From Cristatella mucedo (Eukaryota; Bryozoa; Phylactolaemata; Cristatellidae): 64,000 bases of DNA. Location: assembly GCA_009760855.2 (NCBI GenBank), contig WPIO01000047.1:2229501-2293500 (forward strand), in the 5' to 3' direction. Under the pieces are notes generated by a model that had not been told where the DNA came from, ran no database searches, and saw only the letters and a program-made list of their open reading frames with translations. The position numbers and the translations under genes were made by a program. This document shows positions 11,801 through 24,689 of this stretch, piece by piece; the stretch's first letter is position 1; each line of letters starts with the position of its first letter.

Positions 11801-14800
11801 CTAAACATGCATCTGTATCGGTTAGCCGTAAACTTTGCCCCAGTGAAAATGTCCTATTTTGCTCCACTGTGGTTTGCATGCGTACCTGCGCAAGATTTAG
11901 TACATGATACTAGCCAGAGGTCGTACTAACTGGTGGTCGCGAGTGTCATGAACTTTAGCATGCTGACCTATGTGTGCCACTGTTTGCTTTTGCATGCTTG
12001 ATACAGTGCAAATCACTAACCCTATGGTATTGACTCTCCTGCAACAAGTTGTACAGCACCTGGATGGCGATTCAGGTTCTTAGGGCATTATATAAAAACA
12101 AAACAATTATTATAATTATGTTATTAGACGTTAACAAAAATCGCCGGTTCAAGGAGGAGGCGAGTCATCAAGCTTTTTGCTGAAGCCGAAAGGCTTGCAC
12201 CGCTGCACCATCGTCTGCCCTCAGCCATCGGCGACAGCCGACAGCTTAGATCAAGATCCTCGAGAACGAACCGAAAGGTCAGGAATGCTAAGTGCAAAGC
12301 ACTCGACTCCTCCACCTGGCAACTGCCCACGATGAGGCACAAACCTGGTTACTCAGAAATTAGAAAGCCTAACCCTCAACTGTGCTTGGTCAGCATATCT
12401 CTTCTACAATCTGCATGCAATCTGGATGGCCTGCTCCAAAGTGACATTTCACTAGACGACCACATCAGTTCCACAACAAGTCTACCCACCTTCCCCTTCG
12501 TAACATAGAAAATTTGGGCCTGCTTAGACAGGGGCAAAGAATCCAAGTTGGGTCACGGATCTGTATCACCACTTGCAGGTCTTCTGGCCTATACAATAAG
12601 GTGCTTGGTGGAAAACTCTGCGGCTAGGCTTGTCTGCCGCAAACTTGGCAATTTTCACATTATAGCACTTCTCACTAACCTGCTCCAGCTCCACATCAAG
12701 CAGCTATTGACTTCGAAATTTTGTCACTCATTACAAGGTCCCTTAACTTCTCACGATTCGTCTTATCCATCCTCATTTCTCTTGCTTCACCATGCCTATT
12801 TGAAATACTTCCTAATAAGGATAGGCAACGAACCACCTGCTCTTCTGGCCCGAGTTGTGCCTCCAACCAAACTGAAATTCTTTGGAACCCTGACCATAGT
12901 TCGTTCATTTCCAAAGCCTCAAACTCATTCGGCGACTGACGTCAGCACACTGAATTAACGACATTGGAAAAGAAGCTAAAAGTTCACTTGTTTGTCGCAC
13001 CATATGCTCCATCCACGTGAACTGTCTTTATGTGCTTATTCGTGCTGCCACTGGACATGATGTCACAAACCAATTGATGCACTTCCTTTCCAGCACATAC
13101 AAAGTGCCTAGAAAGAGATTTAGTTGTCTTACAGTGTTATACAAATGGCTTACTATTATTATTAGTAGTACACCCAGGTGCATCGCTATTTCTTTAAAGG
13201 ACTCATTCGACATCGTGGCAAGCAAAGACGAGGTACCAAGCAACAGCTGTACTTACAACTGCTCTGTTATAGTGCAGGTCAGGACTGTGGGCAGCAATCT
13301 TATCTTTATCCTAAAACTCCAAGCAGCATGATTCCAGAACAGACACTTCATGGAAAGTTAGCCGTGATCACGTCGCGAAATGCATCCCGTAAGTGTCAGC
13401 TGAAAGCCATTAATTTGCTTCACCACGCCCACCGATGCTGTGCTTGCAAGCAGCAGGAAGAAACCAAGTGGGGTACCAGAACAGAACTGATCGCACAGAA
13501 ATGAGAATGAAAGTGTGTGTACCCTGAGCATACGACGATAAAAATTGACATCAGAAATGAACAAAAAAGGTCGTGGATTCTAAATAGCAGAGATATTGTG
13601 CAAATAGGCAGAAAAGGAGAAAGCATTGTGCACGTCAGGTATGCATGCATAAAAGTAACTGCCAAATGTAATGCTGCTTACCGCTTGTGCATACGCACTC
13701 ATGCACTGCCGAAGATGTGCTGGATGCTGTGCCCCGGCAAAAAATAATGAGAAGTAGGCGTTTCCCAGGATGACTGCAAAAATTAATGCCGAAAAGGGAC
13801 GTACTGAATGACGGAGCTAAGTGAATGCACGCGCCAGTACAGTATCACAGGACTGTACGATGCACCATGGCTGCTTACACCACGACGTGCCGTCTTTCAC
13901 ATCCATCTGGACAGCTTCTTTAGCTTTCTCTAGACTCTCCTCAATGTACTTTTTCCTTTCGGCAGCATCGCTTCCGAACTGTCTGAGGACCATGGACAAA
14001 TTTCTAAGAGACACCTTGTTTCGCTCCTGCAATATCGGCATAGCTCAATGGGTGAAGGTCGGAGATGCAGTAGCAGCTAGCTATGACTGTGTGACCATGG
14101 CAAACAAGAGATATATTCACATATATACTTACATGCTGAAGCGCACCAACGAAGCAGTTTTTTGCAGCCTCGATTGCACTATTTTTCCAGTAACATTCTC
14201 CAAGGTGATTCCATGCCTCTACCAGCTTTGGGTCGAGCTTAACAGCCTTAGCCAGGGCTTCCTGGGCGCTGGCATCGTAGGACGGAAGCACGTTTAACGT
14301 CTTTCCTTTCAGCATCAAAAGCTGGGCTTTGCTATCAATTTTTTCTATAAATATTCAGTCATTAAATGAATAAGTCACATCACAAATATTGCGTGTAACG
14401 ACAGCTCGGATCTGAATAACTAAGCGCTAAAGATAACCCCCACGGCTGTAAGGCAGTCGCCGATACTCTCTTTATTTCCAGCGTGACCAGCAGGCGTTCC
14501 AAGCTGGCGTTCAAAAAACGAACCTGCCAAGCTGTCCAGTACACCTAACGAGGCTTGAAGCTTCATTTTAACATCGGACGTTTTCTGCGGCGCTTTTTCG
14601 ACGCCGTTATTTTCGAAGTAGTAGTCACGGTAAGCGTAAAGATCGTCCACTGCTTTCTGCAATACGACAGCGAAAATGAACGCACCGAATAAAAATGGGA
14701 TCTAAGAATGAGACAGGATTGTTAAACTAACGGATACTCAGCGCAGAAGTCGCTAAACCTTGGCAACAAGTAACGGGCTCTCATCCCCTTGAAGATCGCA

Positions 14801-14812
14801 GCTGGCCGCCAT
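8881..14812 (-). CDS. TTC5: TTC5 (tetratricopeptide repeat protein 5, STRAP), complete
   Basis: TTC5 is a p300/CREB-binding cofactor and the ribosome-associated factor for tubulin mRNA autoregulation. It has N-terminal TPRs and a C-terminal OB-fold. Exons (descending): 14812-14759, 14656-14524, 14344-14133, 14026-13879, 13773-13682, 13310-13257, 10440-10294, 9690-9464, 9232-9088, 9000-8881. All have GT-AG borders and consistent phase, giving 443 codons plus TAA; human TTC5 is 440. The N-terminus has AVDDLYAYRDYYFE. TPR segments include LVEAWNHLGECYW (about 95-108), NKVSLRNLSMVLRQ (about 136) and ILGNAYFSLFF (about 183). The OB-fold part has ALSVYNIAPTYGFKIGDTVA and RVETPVVLVVNG. The start codon is the first in-frame ATG and gives MAASCDLQGDE. 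A 2.8-kb intron (10441-13256) holds LINE and SINE copies. The exon at 14344 uses the TTATAG acceptor because only that keeps the phase. Confidence 0.93.
10735..13165 (+). mobile_element. Decayed LINE-A copies in the TTC5 intron
   Basis: Old LINE-A remnants, probably two overlapping copies. Traces of LLDLPAALLTTGS-type RT start occur at about 10745, the YADD region at about 10937 and the CR1 C-terminal domain at about 11400-11680. A first tail lies at about 12040-12120. A second copy follows (thumb and C-terminal region 12380-12960, tail 13080-13165 with TTATTATT). Many stops and indels mark these as ancient. A SINE-1 copy sits inside at 11196-11340. Confidence 0.75.
11196..11340 (-). repeat. 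SINE-1 copy inside LINE-A
   Basis: The reverse complement matches the three copies at 57.7-58.6 kb: a B-box-like GTGGGCTCGAATACTGCGG, then GGCGATCCTTTA, GTGGTGATAGCC and the terminal GCTATACAAAGAGGCTGTTA. It interrupts LINE-A sequence. Confidence 0.75.
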
Positions 14813-15054
14813 GACTCTCTCTAGGGTAACCCCACGCCAAGCTGCCTACGGTGATTGCAGTTACGTGAAACTTGATCTGCTAATTTAGAAATACGAAAAA
14901 ATTATATTATAAATAGTTATTTCAATCATTATTATGTCTATGGCTGCCGATATGTTTGCACTACACCTTGCCGTTGAGGGAATCCCTCACCAAAAATAAT
15001 ATTTCTGCTCGACGTCACTGCCACCCTCAGCCGGTTACTATCGGTGTGCCCAGC
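14813..15054. promoter_or_regulatory. Shared head-to-head promoter region of TTC5 and CIAO2B
   Basis: Only 242 bp separate the TTC5 start codon (minus) from the CIAO2B start codon (plus), so both promoters and 5' UTRs must lie here or overlap the first exons. A CRE-like CGACGTCA occurs at 15010-15017, about 38 bp before the CIAO2B ATG. The centre (about 14880-14945) is AT-rich with TATAAATA-like sequence. Transcription starts cannot be placed from sequence alone. Confidence 0.6.
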
Positions 15055-18000
15055 ATGACTAGCTTAGAGAACGCTAATCCGACTCTTTACTCCCGACAGT
15101 GTGAACGGGAAATTACTCCATCGGAACTAGATGAAAATGCGGTCGATGAAATTGATGCCAGGGAGATATTCGGTAGGTTAAGTGGGTCCAGCTATTCACA
15201 GTCGTGCTTGGAGAGCGTTGCTAAATGTTTTCCCGCGGTTGTATTTCTATTCTGCGCATTTCAGACCTAATTCGAAGCATTAATGATCCGGAACATCCGC
15301 TTACCCTCGAAGAATTGAATGTCGTGGAAAATGCGCGCGTGCGCGTAAGTTCGGGCCCGGACTCATCTCAGTACTGCGTGTTCGACAAATCGCCGACTGC
15401 TCTTGGACCACTATCGCTCAACCCGCTCGTTTCTTGTTTCTGCACTAGTGTAGCGTTGATAAATTATATGAATTTTGACTCTATTTAGACGTGTTTTTTT
15501 CGTGCGCCCATGTTTTGCTTCTTCAGGTTGATAATGCCGGTGGAAAGGTCCAAATCGAATTCACCCCAACGATACCGCACTGCAGTATGGCGACTTTAAT
15601 CGGTCTGTCGATACGCGTGAAGCTACTTCGATCATTGCCTTCCAGGTTTAAGGTTCGTACGCGCGCGCACGTGATGTCTCCATGCTGTGTGCAGCTGCTG
15701 TTGGAGCGGCCAGGCCCATGGATCTTGGATCTTCGCACCGCCACCACTCTCTCCTGAGGAGCGACGGTGTGATTGACTCTCATAGAAAAGCCGAAGAACG
15801 TACTTGCGAATCTATCCGCTGACAGTGTCGCATAGGAGCTGCCGTCGTTTCTTCGTTGGCTCCCGATTCGCCCTCATTCTCTACGTTGTTCGATTAGATC
15901 GACTGCTGGGATGTCAAGTGTCCATGCTTGCATACCATGTAGGGACGGCTCTGCGCTCATGACGCCGTGTACTAGGCCAGAAGCTTATATACGTTTCTTT
16001 AAGCTGCTTTCGGCCTACAGTGCGGACGTTTGGCCGGTGGCATTATTTTATACGACTACTCGCGTGCTTGTATTGTGCATACACCTCTATATGGTCGGTA
16101 GTTAGTAAGTAAGTGAGTTAGTAGGCTGAAGCATTAGGCCTCGCACGGGGTTATGCAGCTAATGCCCGGAAGGCTTGCGAGTCACTCAGCATGGCACTGT
16201 CCTGGACTCTGTGGCCGCAGTCAGCGTTTGTTGGAGTAGTAGTGGTCAGGTGGACACCGTATCCGACAACTGCTTGGCGTGTGCGGTTTTGACTGCCGGC
16301 AGTTGCACAGCTTGAGCTGTCAAGCATGATCGCTCGCAGCCGAAGCGTGCCGAGCCTGCCGCCGGGGTCGCACGCTCGTGCCACAGTTCTGGCTCAGTGT
16401 GAGAACATAACAGTTCATAAGTAACGAGGAGTGAGATCTTGCATGCCAGAGGATAGGCATCAAAACGCAGAAGTGCTTAGTGAGGTTATAAGCCGGAAGT
16501 GGAATATCTCAAAATTTGGAACAAGGGCCACACACCAAGCGAGCGTGTTTGCTACACGGTCCTATCGTGGCCTCAGTTCGATGTGTTGTGCGCTGTTGTT
16601 AGAATGAGCTTCCTCACTGCTGCTGCTGCTACTACTGCCGACGTTGCTGCTGCTGCTATTCCTGCTGGAATGGCTGCTGCCACAATCGCTGCTGTTGCTG
16701 CCGTTGCTATTGCTCAAGCCATTTCGGTCAATGTCGTGGGACACTGTTGCCAAACAGCCGGAGAGCATGAGCAGGTTTCGATAGGCGAGAGTTGGTGCTC
16801 ATACAAAATTATTTGACCACTTCCACAAACGACCAGGACCAATGGACGTGCATGGTATCACCGATGCATTATTTGACATTTGGCCTGAGTCTGGCTTGTT
16901 CGAGAGGACTGGCAAACCACACGTGCAAGCATGTGCTGCATGCTTGCTTATGTGTTCGGCGTGCTCTCATGTGTATGCGCACCCACAGACACATACACAC
17001 CCAGAGTTGTAGTGCAATCACACTGCAGTAAATGTGTTGAATCTGCAATATTGCTACCACGCACGCACACAAACGCATACATGCGCACACATTTGCGCGC
17101 ACACGCACACACACTAACATAGGTGCACACACACACTCACACACACACACACAACCGCATACCTTCACACACCTGTATATGTATATGCAAAGAACACCCA
17201 CAAAAATGCACACACATGCATGTGCACAAAAACGTACCTACCTAAGCACAGGCACGCATGCTCAACCGCATTCATGTACATGTACACAATCACAGACTCA
17301 AGTATAATCAATGTAGCCAGAGCGCAGCATTTTGCTTATTTAGCGGCTATACGATGCGTGGTCAGACTACTAACAAGCGTAGATGTGTTTTAGGTGGATG
17401 TGAGCATAACGCCTGGTACACACGTGTCAGAAGATGCAGGTAAACGATAGTGTGCAATCTCTGCCTATTGCTATTTGCATGCTTAAGCTTAAAATTTCCC
17501 CCTGAATCTACCGGACTTTGCCCCTCCGGAAATCTTCGCGAATTGTAGTGCCACTTGTGCGTCAGCTTGCACAGCACGGCCCACCACCATGGCTTGGGCA
17601 GCCTGGATGGCTGCAAAGCGCCTCCGGTCGAAGTGCGATGGGTGTCAAACTCACTTGGCAGCCATCGCTTCGTCTGCACGTTGGGCTACGGTTGTGCTCT
17701 CTTGGTCATCAATAGCATAAAGCGTATCTAACGTATCTAACTGTAGAAACGTATCTAAATGTATCTAACTGTCAAGTGAAAGACATACTGGAAGATTATT
17801 TAGCTGTGATGCCTTGGCATTGCCACCTGCCTGCCCGGCTTACGAGTTGTCTTCGGCAGTAAAGAACCCCTTCACTGTTCTGTATGACTATGCAAAGCGG
17901 GTTTGCTGTGCATAGGGCTTTTGCCCCTCCTTGCCCGTTCTGCGGCTGAAGCAGTAGCTGTGGGCAGATTTGGGCTGGGAGTTCTTTGAGTGAAGACCGG

Positions 18001-20237
18001 CTTGCACTTCCCAATTCTGGACCGAAGCCTTACATTTCTTGCACCAAAAAATGAGTTGCTCTGCCCGCCAGCTAGATGATCTTTTGGTCGAAGGATTTTT
18101 GGGGTGCTCAGACGTGGGCCAGTGATGATGCTGTAGCCCTTGCACTTAATCCTCTAAGCTCATGCCATCTGAAAGCTCTTGAGAGCTGCGATAACCTAAT
18201 GTAGTAATAACAATAATAATAATAATTATGCACTCGATAAAGCACCCTCAGAGAACTCAATCTCTTTCTAGGTGCTTTACATTTGCTGCAAAAGGGAACG
18301 CGATTGAATGGTGAGTAATATCATGCTTGATAAACAACGTGAATAAAATGGTTAGGGGCGGCATGCACAGGGTCAGCATGCAAGTGTGTTTAGTGGTGCA
18401 CCATGCACAGTGTCAGCACACATAAGCACACGAAGGATGAATCACAGGGACCCACTAAATGCTGTCCTAATTAGGTGTTTTTTTGTTCTTTTTAATAATG
18501 GTCAAGTGAGGGGATGTTCTGACGCAAGTCGGGAGTGAGTTCCAGGCTTTGGGAGCATACGAACTAAATGCACGGTCTCCAAAGGATTTGAGGTTTGTAC
18601 GTGGTATTGGTAAACTGTTGGATTCCGAAAAGCAGGTGGTGCGATGCTTGGCCTGGGGGGAGTATATCTGAGAGACAGGCTGGAGCCAAAGAACGAAGTG
18701 ACCTAAAAGTGAGCGACAAAACCTTGAAGTCGATTCGTTGCTTGACTGGTAGTCAGTGCAGGTCGGTGAGAAGTGGCGTAATGTGGCAACTGTGACGTTC
18801 ACGACAGACAAGCCTAGCTGCAGAGTTTTGCACAAGCTGCAATCGCCTGATCGCACATGCTGGTAGGCCAGTAAGCAGCGAGTTCCAGAAATCTAGTCGG
18901 GATGTCACAAATGCATGGACCAACTTAGACGTGGTATCCTTATCTAAACAAGCCCGAATTTTAGTAATGTTATATAGCTGAAAGTAGGCAGACTTGTTAG
19001 TAGAGCTGATGTGGTCGTCTAATGAGAGGTCACTTTGGAACATGACACCTAGATTTTGAGCTGATTCAACAGGAGATATGCTGGCAGAGCTAACTGTGAG
19101 TGGCAGCCTTTCCAATTTCTGAATCACACTGGGTTCGCCCATAACTAGTAAGTTAGTTTTATCATCGTTTAGTTTTAGAAAATTTGCTGCCATCTATGTG
19201 CGGATGTCATGAATACATGCAGCAAGTGAGTTGAGAGAATTCGAGGTGCTCGAAGGCTGGTAGGGATCAGTGTACTGCTCTCACCACTGGTTTAACCCAG
19301 TTTGCCTTTTTACCGCCCTATGCATGTACGTCTAATTATGTCATGCTTGTTGACATTGAGCATGCTACCACTACTCATTCGATCATTCATCCTTTACAGC
19401 AAATCTTAAGTGCCTAGAAAGCGATTTAATGTCTCTGAGGGCCTTCACAAATGTATTATTATTATTATTATTGACAGTTTTTGTGGTAAATAGTACAATG
19501 ATCAAGCCTCAAGGTTTATACTGTAAAGTTATAAGACAGTGCTATGGGGATTCTCATGTGAGCATGTGTAGTGCAGATCTGTCGATAGGATACATGCCAT
19601 TCTAATTGACCACTGCAATGCCAGACTTCTTTGTGCACGCTGTGCAAATCGTCTTACATTTATTTTACGTTTTTTTGTAAAGCTCATGCAAACCATCTGG
19701 TTGCGCAATGTCACAATATTTGGCCCATAAGTTTCGATGCTTGCCTTGACGACCAAAGTCCTGGGCTCGAGCCCTGCGACATATATGAAAGTTAGAAATT
19801 GAGTTCTCTTAGGGCGATATTCATATGAATTGTTTTTTTAAGATTTTTTTGGCAGGTTGAGCCATCGGAATTAATTCGTATACAGTATATCATTTGCTGC
19901 CGGCTTGCCCAGATCTTTTCTTACATAGACTAGTGTGTGCTTCATGTGACTGCTCAACTGCGACTCGGACAAGGAGCCGTATTCAGCAGCTAATGTGCCG
20001 CAGCTCGAAGCCTTGGGGAATAGCTGAGCAGGTGCCGTAGTGGAGGTTCTTTTTGAACTGTGCTGACTCTGTGTCCGGAAAGCTGGATCTCACCTCGTTC
20101 TTTTGAGTCATCAGTGATTGGTGTCCATTCTTGCAGTGAACAAACAGCTCAGCGACAAGGAGCGAGTAGCTGCTGCCTTGGAGAATGGCAGTCTCCTCCA
20201 GGTCGTCAACCAGTGCCTGCGCAAGAAAGCAAAGTGA
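15055..20237 (+). CDS. CIAO2B: CIAO2B (MIP18/FAM96B), cytosolic Fe-S cluster targeting factor, complete
   Basis: CIAO2B works with CIAO1 and MMS19 to hand Fe-S clusters to cytosolic and nuclear client proteins. Exons: 15055-15172, 15265-15344, 15527-15652, 17394-17439 (only 46 bp), 20137-20237. All borders are GT-AG and phases agree, giving 156 codons plus TGA; human CIAO2B is 163. Exon 1 has [12 protein letters not shown] and IDAREIF. Exon 2 is almost identical to the vertebrate protein ([20 protein letters not shown]). Exon 3 has [19 protein letters not shown], and the conserved reactive cysteine is Cys85. Exon 4 gives [15 protein letters not shown] and exon 5 [17 protein letters not shown]. 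The protein ends in a basic RKKAK tail. Introns 3 and 4 (1.7 and 2.7 kb) hold low-complexity DNA, a LINE-A copy and a SINE-2 copy. It diverges from TTC5. Confidence 0.95.
16615..16730. repeat. Interrupted (GCT)n trinucleotide tract
   Basis: A run of imperfect GCT/ATT/GTT triplets in CIAO2B intron 3. The Ala/Ser-rich frames over it are repeat artefacts. Confidence 0.85.
16975..17245. repeat. (CA)n-rich low-complexity tract
   Basis: A CA/TG-rich tract with interruptions (cacacacacactcacacac type) in CIAO2B intron 3, about 150 bp before the 46-bp exon 4. No gene is visible in it. Confidence 0.85.
18207..19262 (-). mobile_element. LINE-A copy, 5'-truncated
   Basis: This minus-strand copy in CIAO2B intron 4 covers the RT palm end and the C-terminal domain: [16 protein letters not shown] near 19180, [18 protein letters not shown] near 18780 and [17 protein letters not shown] near 18570. 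The 3' tail is at 18220-18300 with an (AAT)n end at 18207-18225. One frameshift near 18755-18855 splits the frame. It closely resembles the 5155-6577 copy. Confidence 0.88.
19310..19475 (+). repeat. LINE-A 3' tail
   Basis: A tail-only copy: tttacagcaaatcttaagtg, cctagaaagcgatttaatg and a (TTA)n end at 19456-19473. It lies in CIAO2B intron 4. Confidence 0.75.
19715..19835 (+). repeat. SINE-2 copy
   Basis: It contains cttgccttgacgaccaaag and a B-box-like GGGCTCGAGCCCTGCGAC, then gaaattgagttctcttaggg, which resembles the LINE-A tail. The 5' part is decayed. Confidence 0.6.
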
Positions 20238-20869
20238 TGGACTCTCAAATGTACAGTGATTGTCAGCAATGTAGTGGCTCACCACTTTGGTCATCGCGTG
20301 GGCACGAAACCCAAACTGATTGAGCTCGTCATGAATTCGGCGGCGCACGTGGAGCCATACTCACGCGAAGTGGCAAGCCGAGTGGGTACAACAGTTGGTC
20401 TTCAACTATCAAATATTGCAGCAACCTCATTTAGAGCCACGGAGAATACCATGTACAATCCCAGTGCACTCCACATTGCTTATGTTATCATAGATCGGCA
20501 AGTTGTTGAATGACTGTGTTCGACTGGTTCTGAAACATATGCATATTATAAAATATTTGATTTCTATACTTTTGCATTTGACGTTAGGTGGGATTGTGGG
20601 CACGTTGTGTTAACAAACTACTCAGAAAAGTACTGGACTCATTACTTTTATCAGCTCACGGTTTCCACTTTTTATTGGGCTGCTATCCTTCTCAACTGAA
20701 AAGCGTTGGCCGTGGTCATATTTCATCGCTATATCTCGTCTACTGTTCCAGTACCTTCGTATGAGTATTGCTGCATCGAGTTTATTCAGCAACGAAACTT
20801 AACTAGCATTGGTACTGGGGAATTTTTATCCGGACTGCCGACAGCCACCATACTCTCATTGATTCTGTA

Positions 20870-23412
20870 AACTTGAAACGTAGGAGTGCTCTCGACGAGA
20901 ATGCTCATCTAAAGACTGTCCGTGTACGGAGTCAGAAAGAAACCGCCTATTTACCAAAAACTTTCAAACAATGCCGACTGAAACGCAACTTAAAGAATTC
21001 TCTATTTGGCACCATCCTGACATGTTCAAAGACTCAGCCCATGTCTGCCACAAGGAAGCCCAGACATGCCAGGGCTTCTTTTTTTCATTCGTAAACTTGA
21101 GTATTCCAGTCAGGCCATAAACAACTTATGAAATGGTGAATTATTTGCTTAACAAGGCTGAGGTCTTACTCCCGGATATTGGGTGTATAGCCGATAAGTT
21201 TTTCACCTTTGAAAAACATTTTCTGACTCGTGACTCCACACAAGTCAGCTCTGACTAATGCAAGTGTTGAGACACAACCTGAGACCTCCCTTGAGAAATT
21301 TCTGAAGTTTCTGTAGAAGAAGTGTTTGCCATAATTAAGTCGAGAAAAAGGGATGTGCCAGCTGAAGATCCTAGACTATTTCCTCTTAGGTCTTCAGTCT
21401 CGGATGACCTTAATCCAGTCATAACCCCCCCTCCCGTCTTAGCTCAGGGTTAGGTGGTCCCATTTCTCGATGCAGGGTATGGGTTACAGTGCTGCAGCAA
21501 GCAATTTTCTATCGGCCACTACAAGTGCTATTGGTAGCCGTTATGGTTCTTCTGACGAATTGTACACGAGGCTGTTGAAGCAGCTAACTTTTAATCATTA
21601 ACCTAAGTTTTTAACTCAAGTTTTTAATGCTCACTGGATGAGAGGCTTGTTACACTTTCAAATCGGCTATCATTTGATCTATACTTAAAAGTCGGGATTG
21701 GGTTCTGAGATCCTAGCAACTATCAGCTGTACTCGTCATTGAAGACCCTAAACCTTCATCTCTGTGATCTTCACTAGCAGACCAACTTAACCTTCCATAA
21801 TGAAGTTTCTTAATGCTTCTCTGGGAAAAGGGGTCGTCCCCAAGTCCTTCAAATCGGCAATCGTTAGACCTATACTTAAAAAAGCTTGGATTAGACACCA
21901 GAGGTCCTTGCAAACTATCGCCCTGTTTCCCTTCTTCCTTTCTTATCAAAGATTCTTGAAAAAATTGTTGCTAAGCAGCTAGTTGAACATATTGAAAAGA
22001 ATTGAAATGTCAAAAACATTTCGATCAAGATTCAAGAGGCAGAACTCCACTGAAACCGCTCTCCTCCGTGTCAACAATGACATTCTACGTGGCAACGATG
22101 GCGGGAATGTCACTGCCCTAGCTCTGCTAGATCTGTCTGCTGCCTTTGACACCAATGATCACGATGTTCTGCTTGAACGATTGAGAACAACGATCGGTCT
22201 GGCAGACGAAGCACTGGCATGGTTTAAATCATACTTGTCTGGTCGTGTTCAATCCGTGTCGTGTGGGGGTCAGGTCTCACACACGAGAAGGGTCGCCTGT
22301 GGAGTCCCTCAAGGGTCTGTACTCGGTCCCTTGCTGTTCACCATTTATACACAACCTCCGGGGAAAAGTAATTAATAAGGCCCGTGGAATAGGATATCAC
22401 TTTTATGCTGACGATACTTAGTTGTATTTGTCATTAAAACCGTCGGAATCTGCTGCAGCAACTGAGAAACTGAATGCTTGCCTTGCCGATATTCGATCCT
22501 GGATGTCGGAAATCTTCCTGAAATTCAATGACGACAAAACCGAAGTACTGCTCATAGGACACCCTAAGCGTGTTGCTGGATTAAAAGGCTTTGCTCTTCT
22601 AATAGGCGATGCTGCTGTGCGACCATCACCACGTGCTCGAAATTTAGGTCTTTTTTGACAGCTGCCTCAATTTTGAAAGCTTCATTCAGAAGACTGCTTT
22701 TACAGCTAGCCATCACGTCCGATCCCTATCCAAGATTAGGAGCTGTCTCCCACAGTATCGGCTTGATTATTGTAATTTCCTTTTGGCTGGGCTGCCAAAA
22801 AAGCTATTATGCCACTACAGCGGACTATGAATATGGCTGCAAGGCTAGTCTTCAAGTCCCAGCGGTTTGAGCACGTGTCTCCTTTGCTAAAAGAGCTAGG
22901 ATGGTTGCCGGTTGAGCAAAGGATACAGAGCAAAGTTCTTACGCTGACCCACAAGGCCCGCCACAGCTTGGCTCCTTCGTACCTAGCTGAACTGCTGCAC
23001 CAGTTTCAGCCTGTTCGCGCCCTCAGGTCCTGTGTGGACAATAGATTAGCTGTCCCATTCATCCGCTTAAAGACCGTTGGCGACAAAAGCTTTAGCTTTG
23101 CAGGTCCTGGACTGCGGAACTCGCTTCCACAATTCTTACGCAACGACAACTGCTGTACTACTGCCGACTATGGCACATCCTTTTCAGAGGTTCTGAGTGC
23201 CACTTCCATGCTACTCACTACCTCAACTGCTCTCCTGACTCTGCTATGCTTCCCGCTTTCTCTTTGTTTCGCGAGACGAAGTCTGTTGGCTACCGAATGC
23301 GTACCGAAAGCCGCTTAGGCTGTGAGTGTGCTATACAAAACTCTCCGGCGTAACATCCACATAGTCTTTATGACTTTGTGGAGTTACGGACGGAGATACA
23401 TTACATTACAAC
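20870..23412 (+). mobile_element. LINE-B (CR1-like), longest copy in window, inactive
   Basis: A non-LTR retrotransposon with the pre-RT region (about 21120-21400; SVEEVFAIIKSRKRD), early RT (FLNASLGKGVVPKSFKSAIV at 21806-21865), a central RT frame of 130 codons (21983-22375) with [16 protein letters not shown] and GVPQGSVLGPLLF, and the YADD region at about 22403 followed by a stop. The thumb (LKFNDDKTEVLLIGH, 22422-22658) and C-terminal domain (22809-23318; FKSQRFEHVSPLLKELGWLP) follow. The 3' end is the ctatacaaaactctcc block and an ACATTACATTAC terminus. Several stops and shifts break it. A segment at 21656-21760 is repeated in diverged form at about 21845-21940. The start is uncertain; no endonuclease was seen. 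Confidence 0.85.
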
Positions 23413-23699
23413 TCTAATCAGCAGCAGCGACCGATAAAGGGAATGCCTGCCTTGCAGCATTCGATCCAGAATGCTATCAATTTTTGTTTAGGCCAAGCGT
23501 TGATAATACCGAACTCTCAAGACACCCTTAGTTAGCGTATGGTGGGACTAAGATAAATAGCTCTGCTACTTGGATGGGGTTATGTAGTGTGCTTATAGTT
23601 TAAATTTCTTTTTTTGGAACTGGTTGGGATCCTTAGAAAAGATCCCAACCATGGCTGGGATCTTATCTAACAGTCGAACTGCTGCACCAGTCTCATCGT

Positions 23700-23935
23700 G
23701 TGAAGGCTGTGGAGCTCAACTTCACAATTGTTTCTCAACGGCATCTTCTTGCCTGCTGCCGACGTAGGCAAATACTTTCCAGCCACCTTCCCTGTCCAGC
23801 TGCTTCCGTGCTAATCTTTACCGTGACGGCCCTCCCGAACCTGCTATGCTTCTCACTTTTTCGTTTGTGCACGGACGGAGTCAGGGTACAACCATAAATG
23901 CACAGGAAGCCGCATGGTGTTTAATGTGCTATAGT
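23700..23935 (+). repeat. Decayed LINE-B 3' fragment
   Basis: It resembles the LINE-B 3' region (tgctatgcttctcacttttt, tgtgctata) in diverged form. Borders are unclear. Confidence 0.45.
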
Positions 23936-24689
23936 AATATGGAAATATATTAAGTATACATAGCCGTAAGTAAGCACTGGGCCGAAGCTATTTAACTTTT
24001 AAGATACCTAGCTACGTATATGCCCAGCATAGCCCAACTTGTGATTCATTGTAAGCCATCCGTTTCTGGTTGTTCAAGTGTTTTTTTATCGACATGGATG
24101 TCAAGCTCATTCGATTGGAAAAAGGCGCACGTTTCCTAGGATCAGTGCTATTGTTTAGGCAATGCTCATCTGATTTGTACATCGTTCTGGCTTGGTTCCA
24201 GAGCTGCAAGCTAGCACTTAAAAAGCAGTTCATGCATGAAATAGCGAGTACAATTTGGCAGTGGGATTATTTAAAGGTGAGAAAGTAAGAACTTGGAATC
24301 AACGACGTCATTTTTGTGAGGATGGAGGAGCCGCTACGGCTATTACCCTCATTGTAGCAAGCAATACAGGTAGCTAGCTACAGGGCACAAACTCAGGACC
24401 TACGATGTGAATTGCAAGCTCTTGGGCCAAGAGCCAAAAACTGACCTGCTTTACAATAATTAAAAAGATAATGATTTGCTACGTTTAAATCCCAGAGCAG
24501 GTACTTATAAACGTCATGCTTTTAGCATTAGATAGTTCTCTGGAACCGAGTTTCTAACCTAAAAATTATATTTATTTTAAGTTATTACTGATAATTATTA
24601 TTTCGCGTTACACATTTTTATAATTAATAGTAATATTGATTGGTAAATAGTTAGTCCAAGGCCAAGGTATTACATGTAATGTAATTTAT

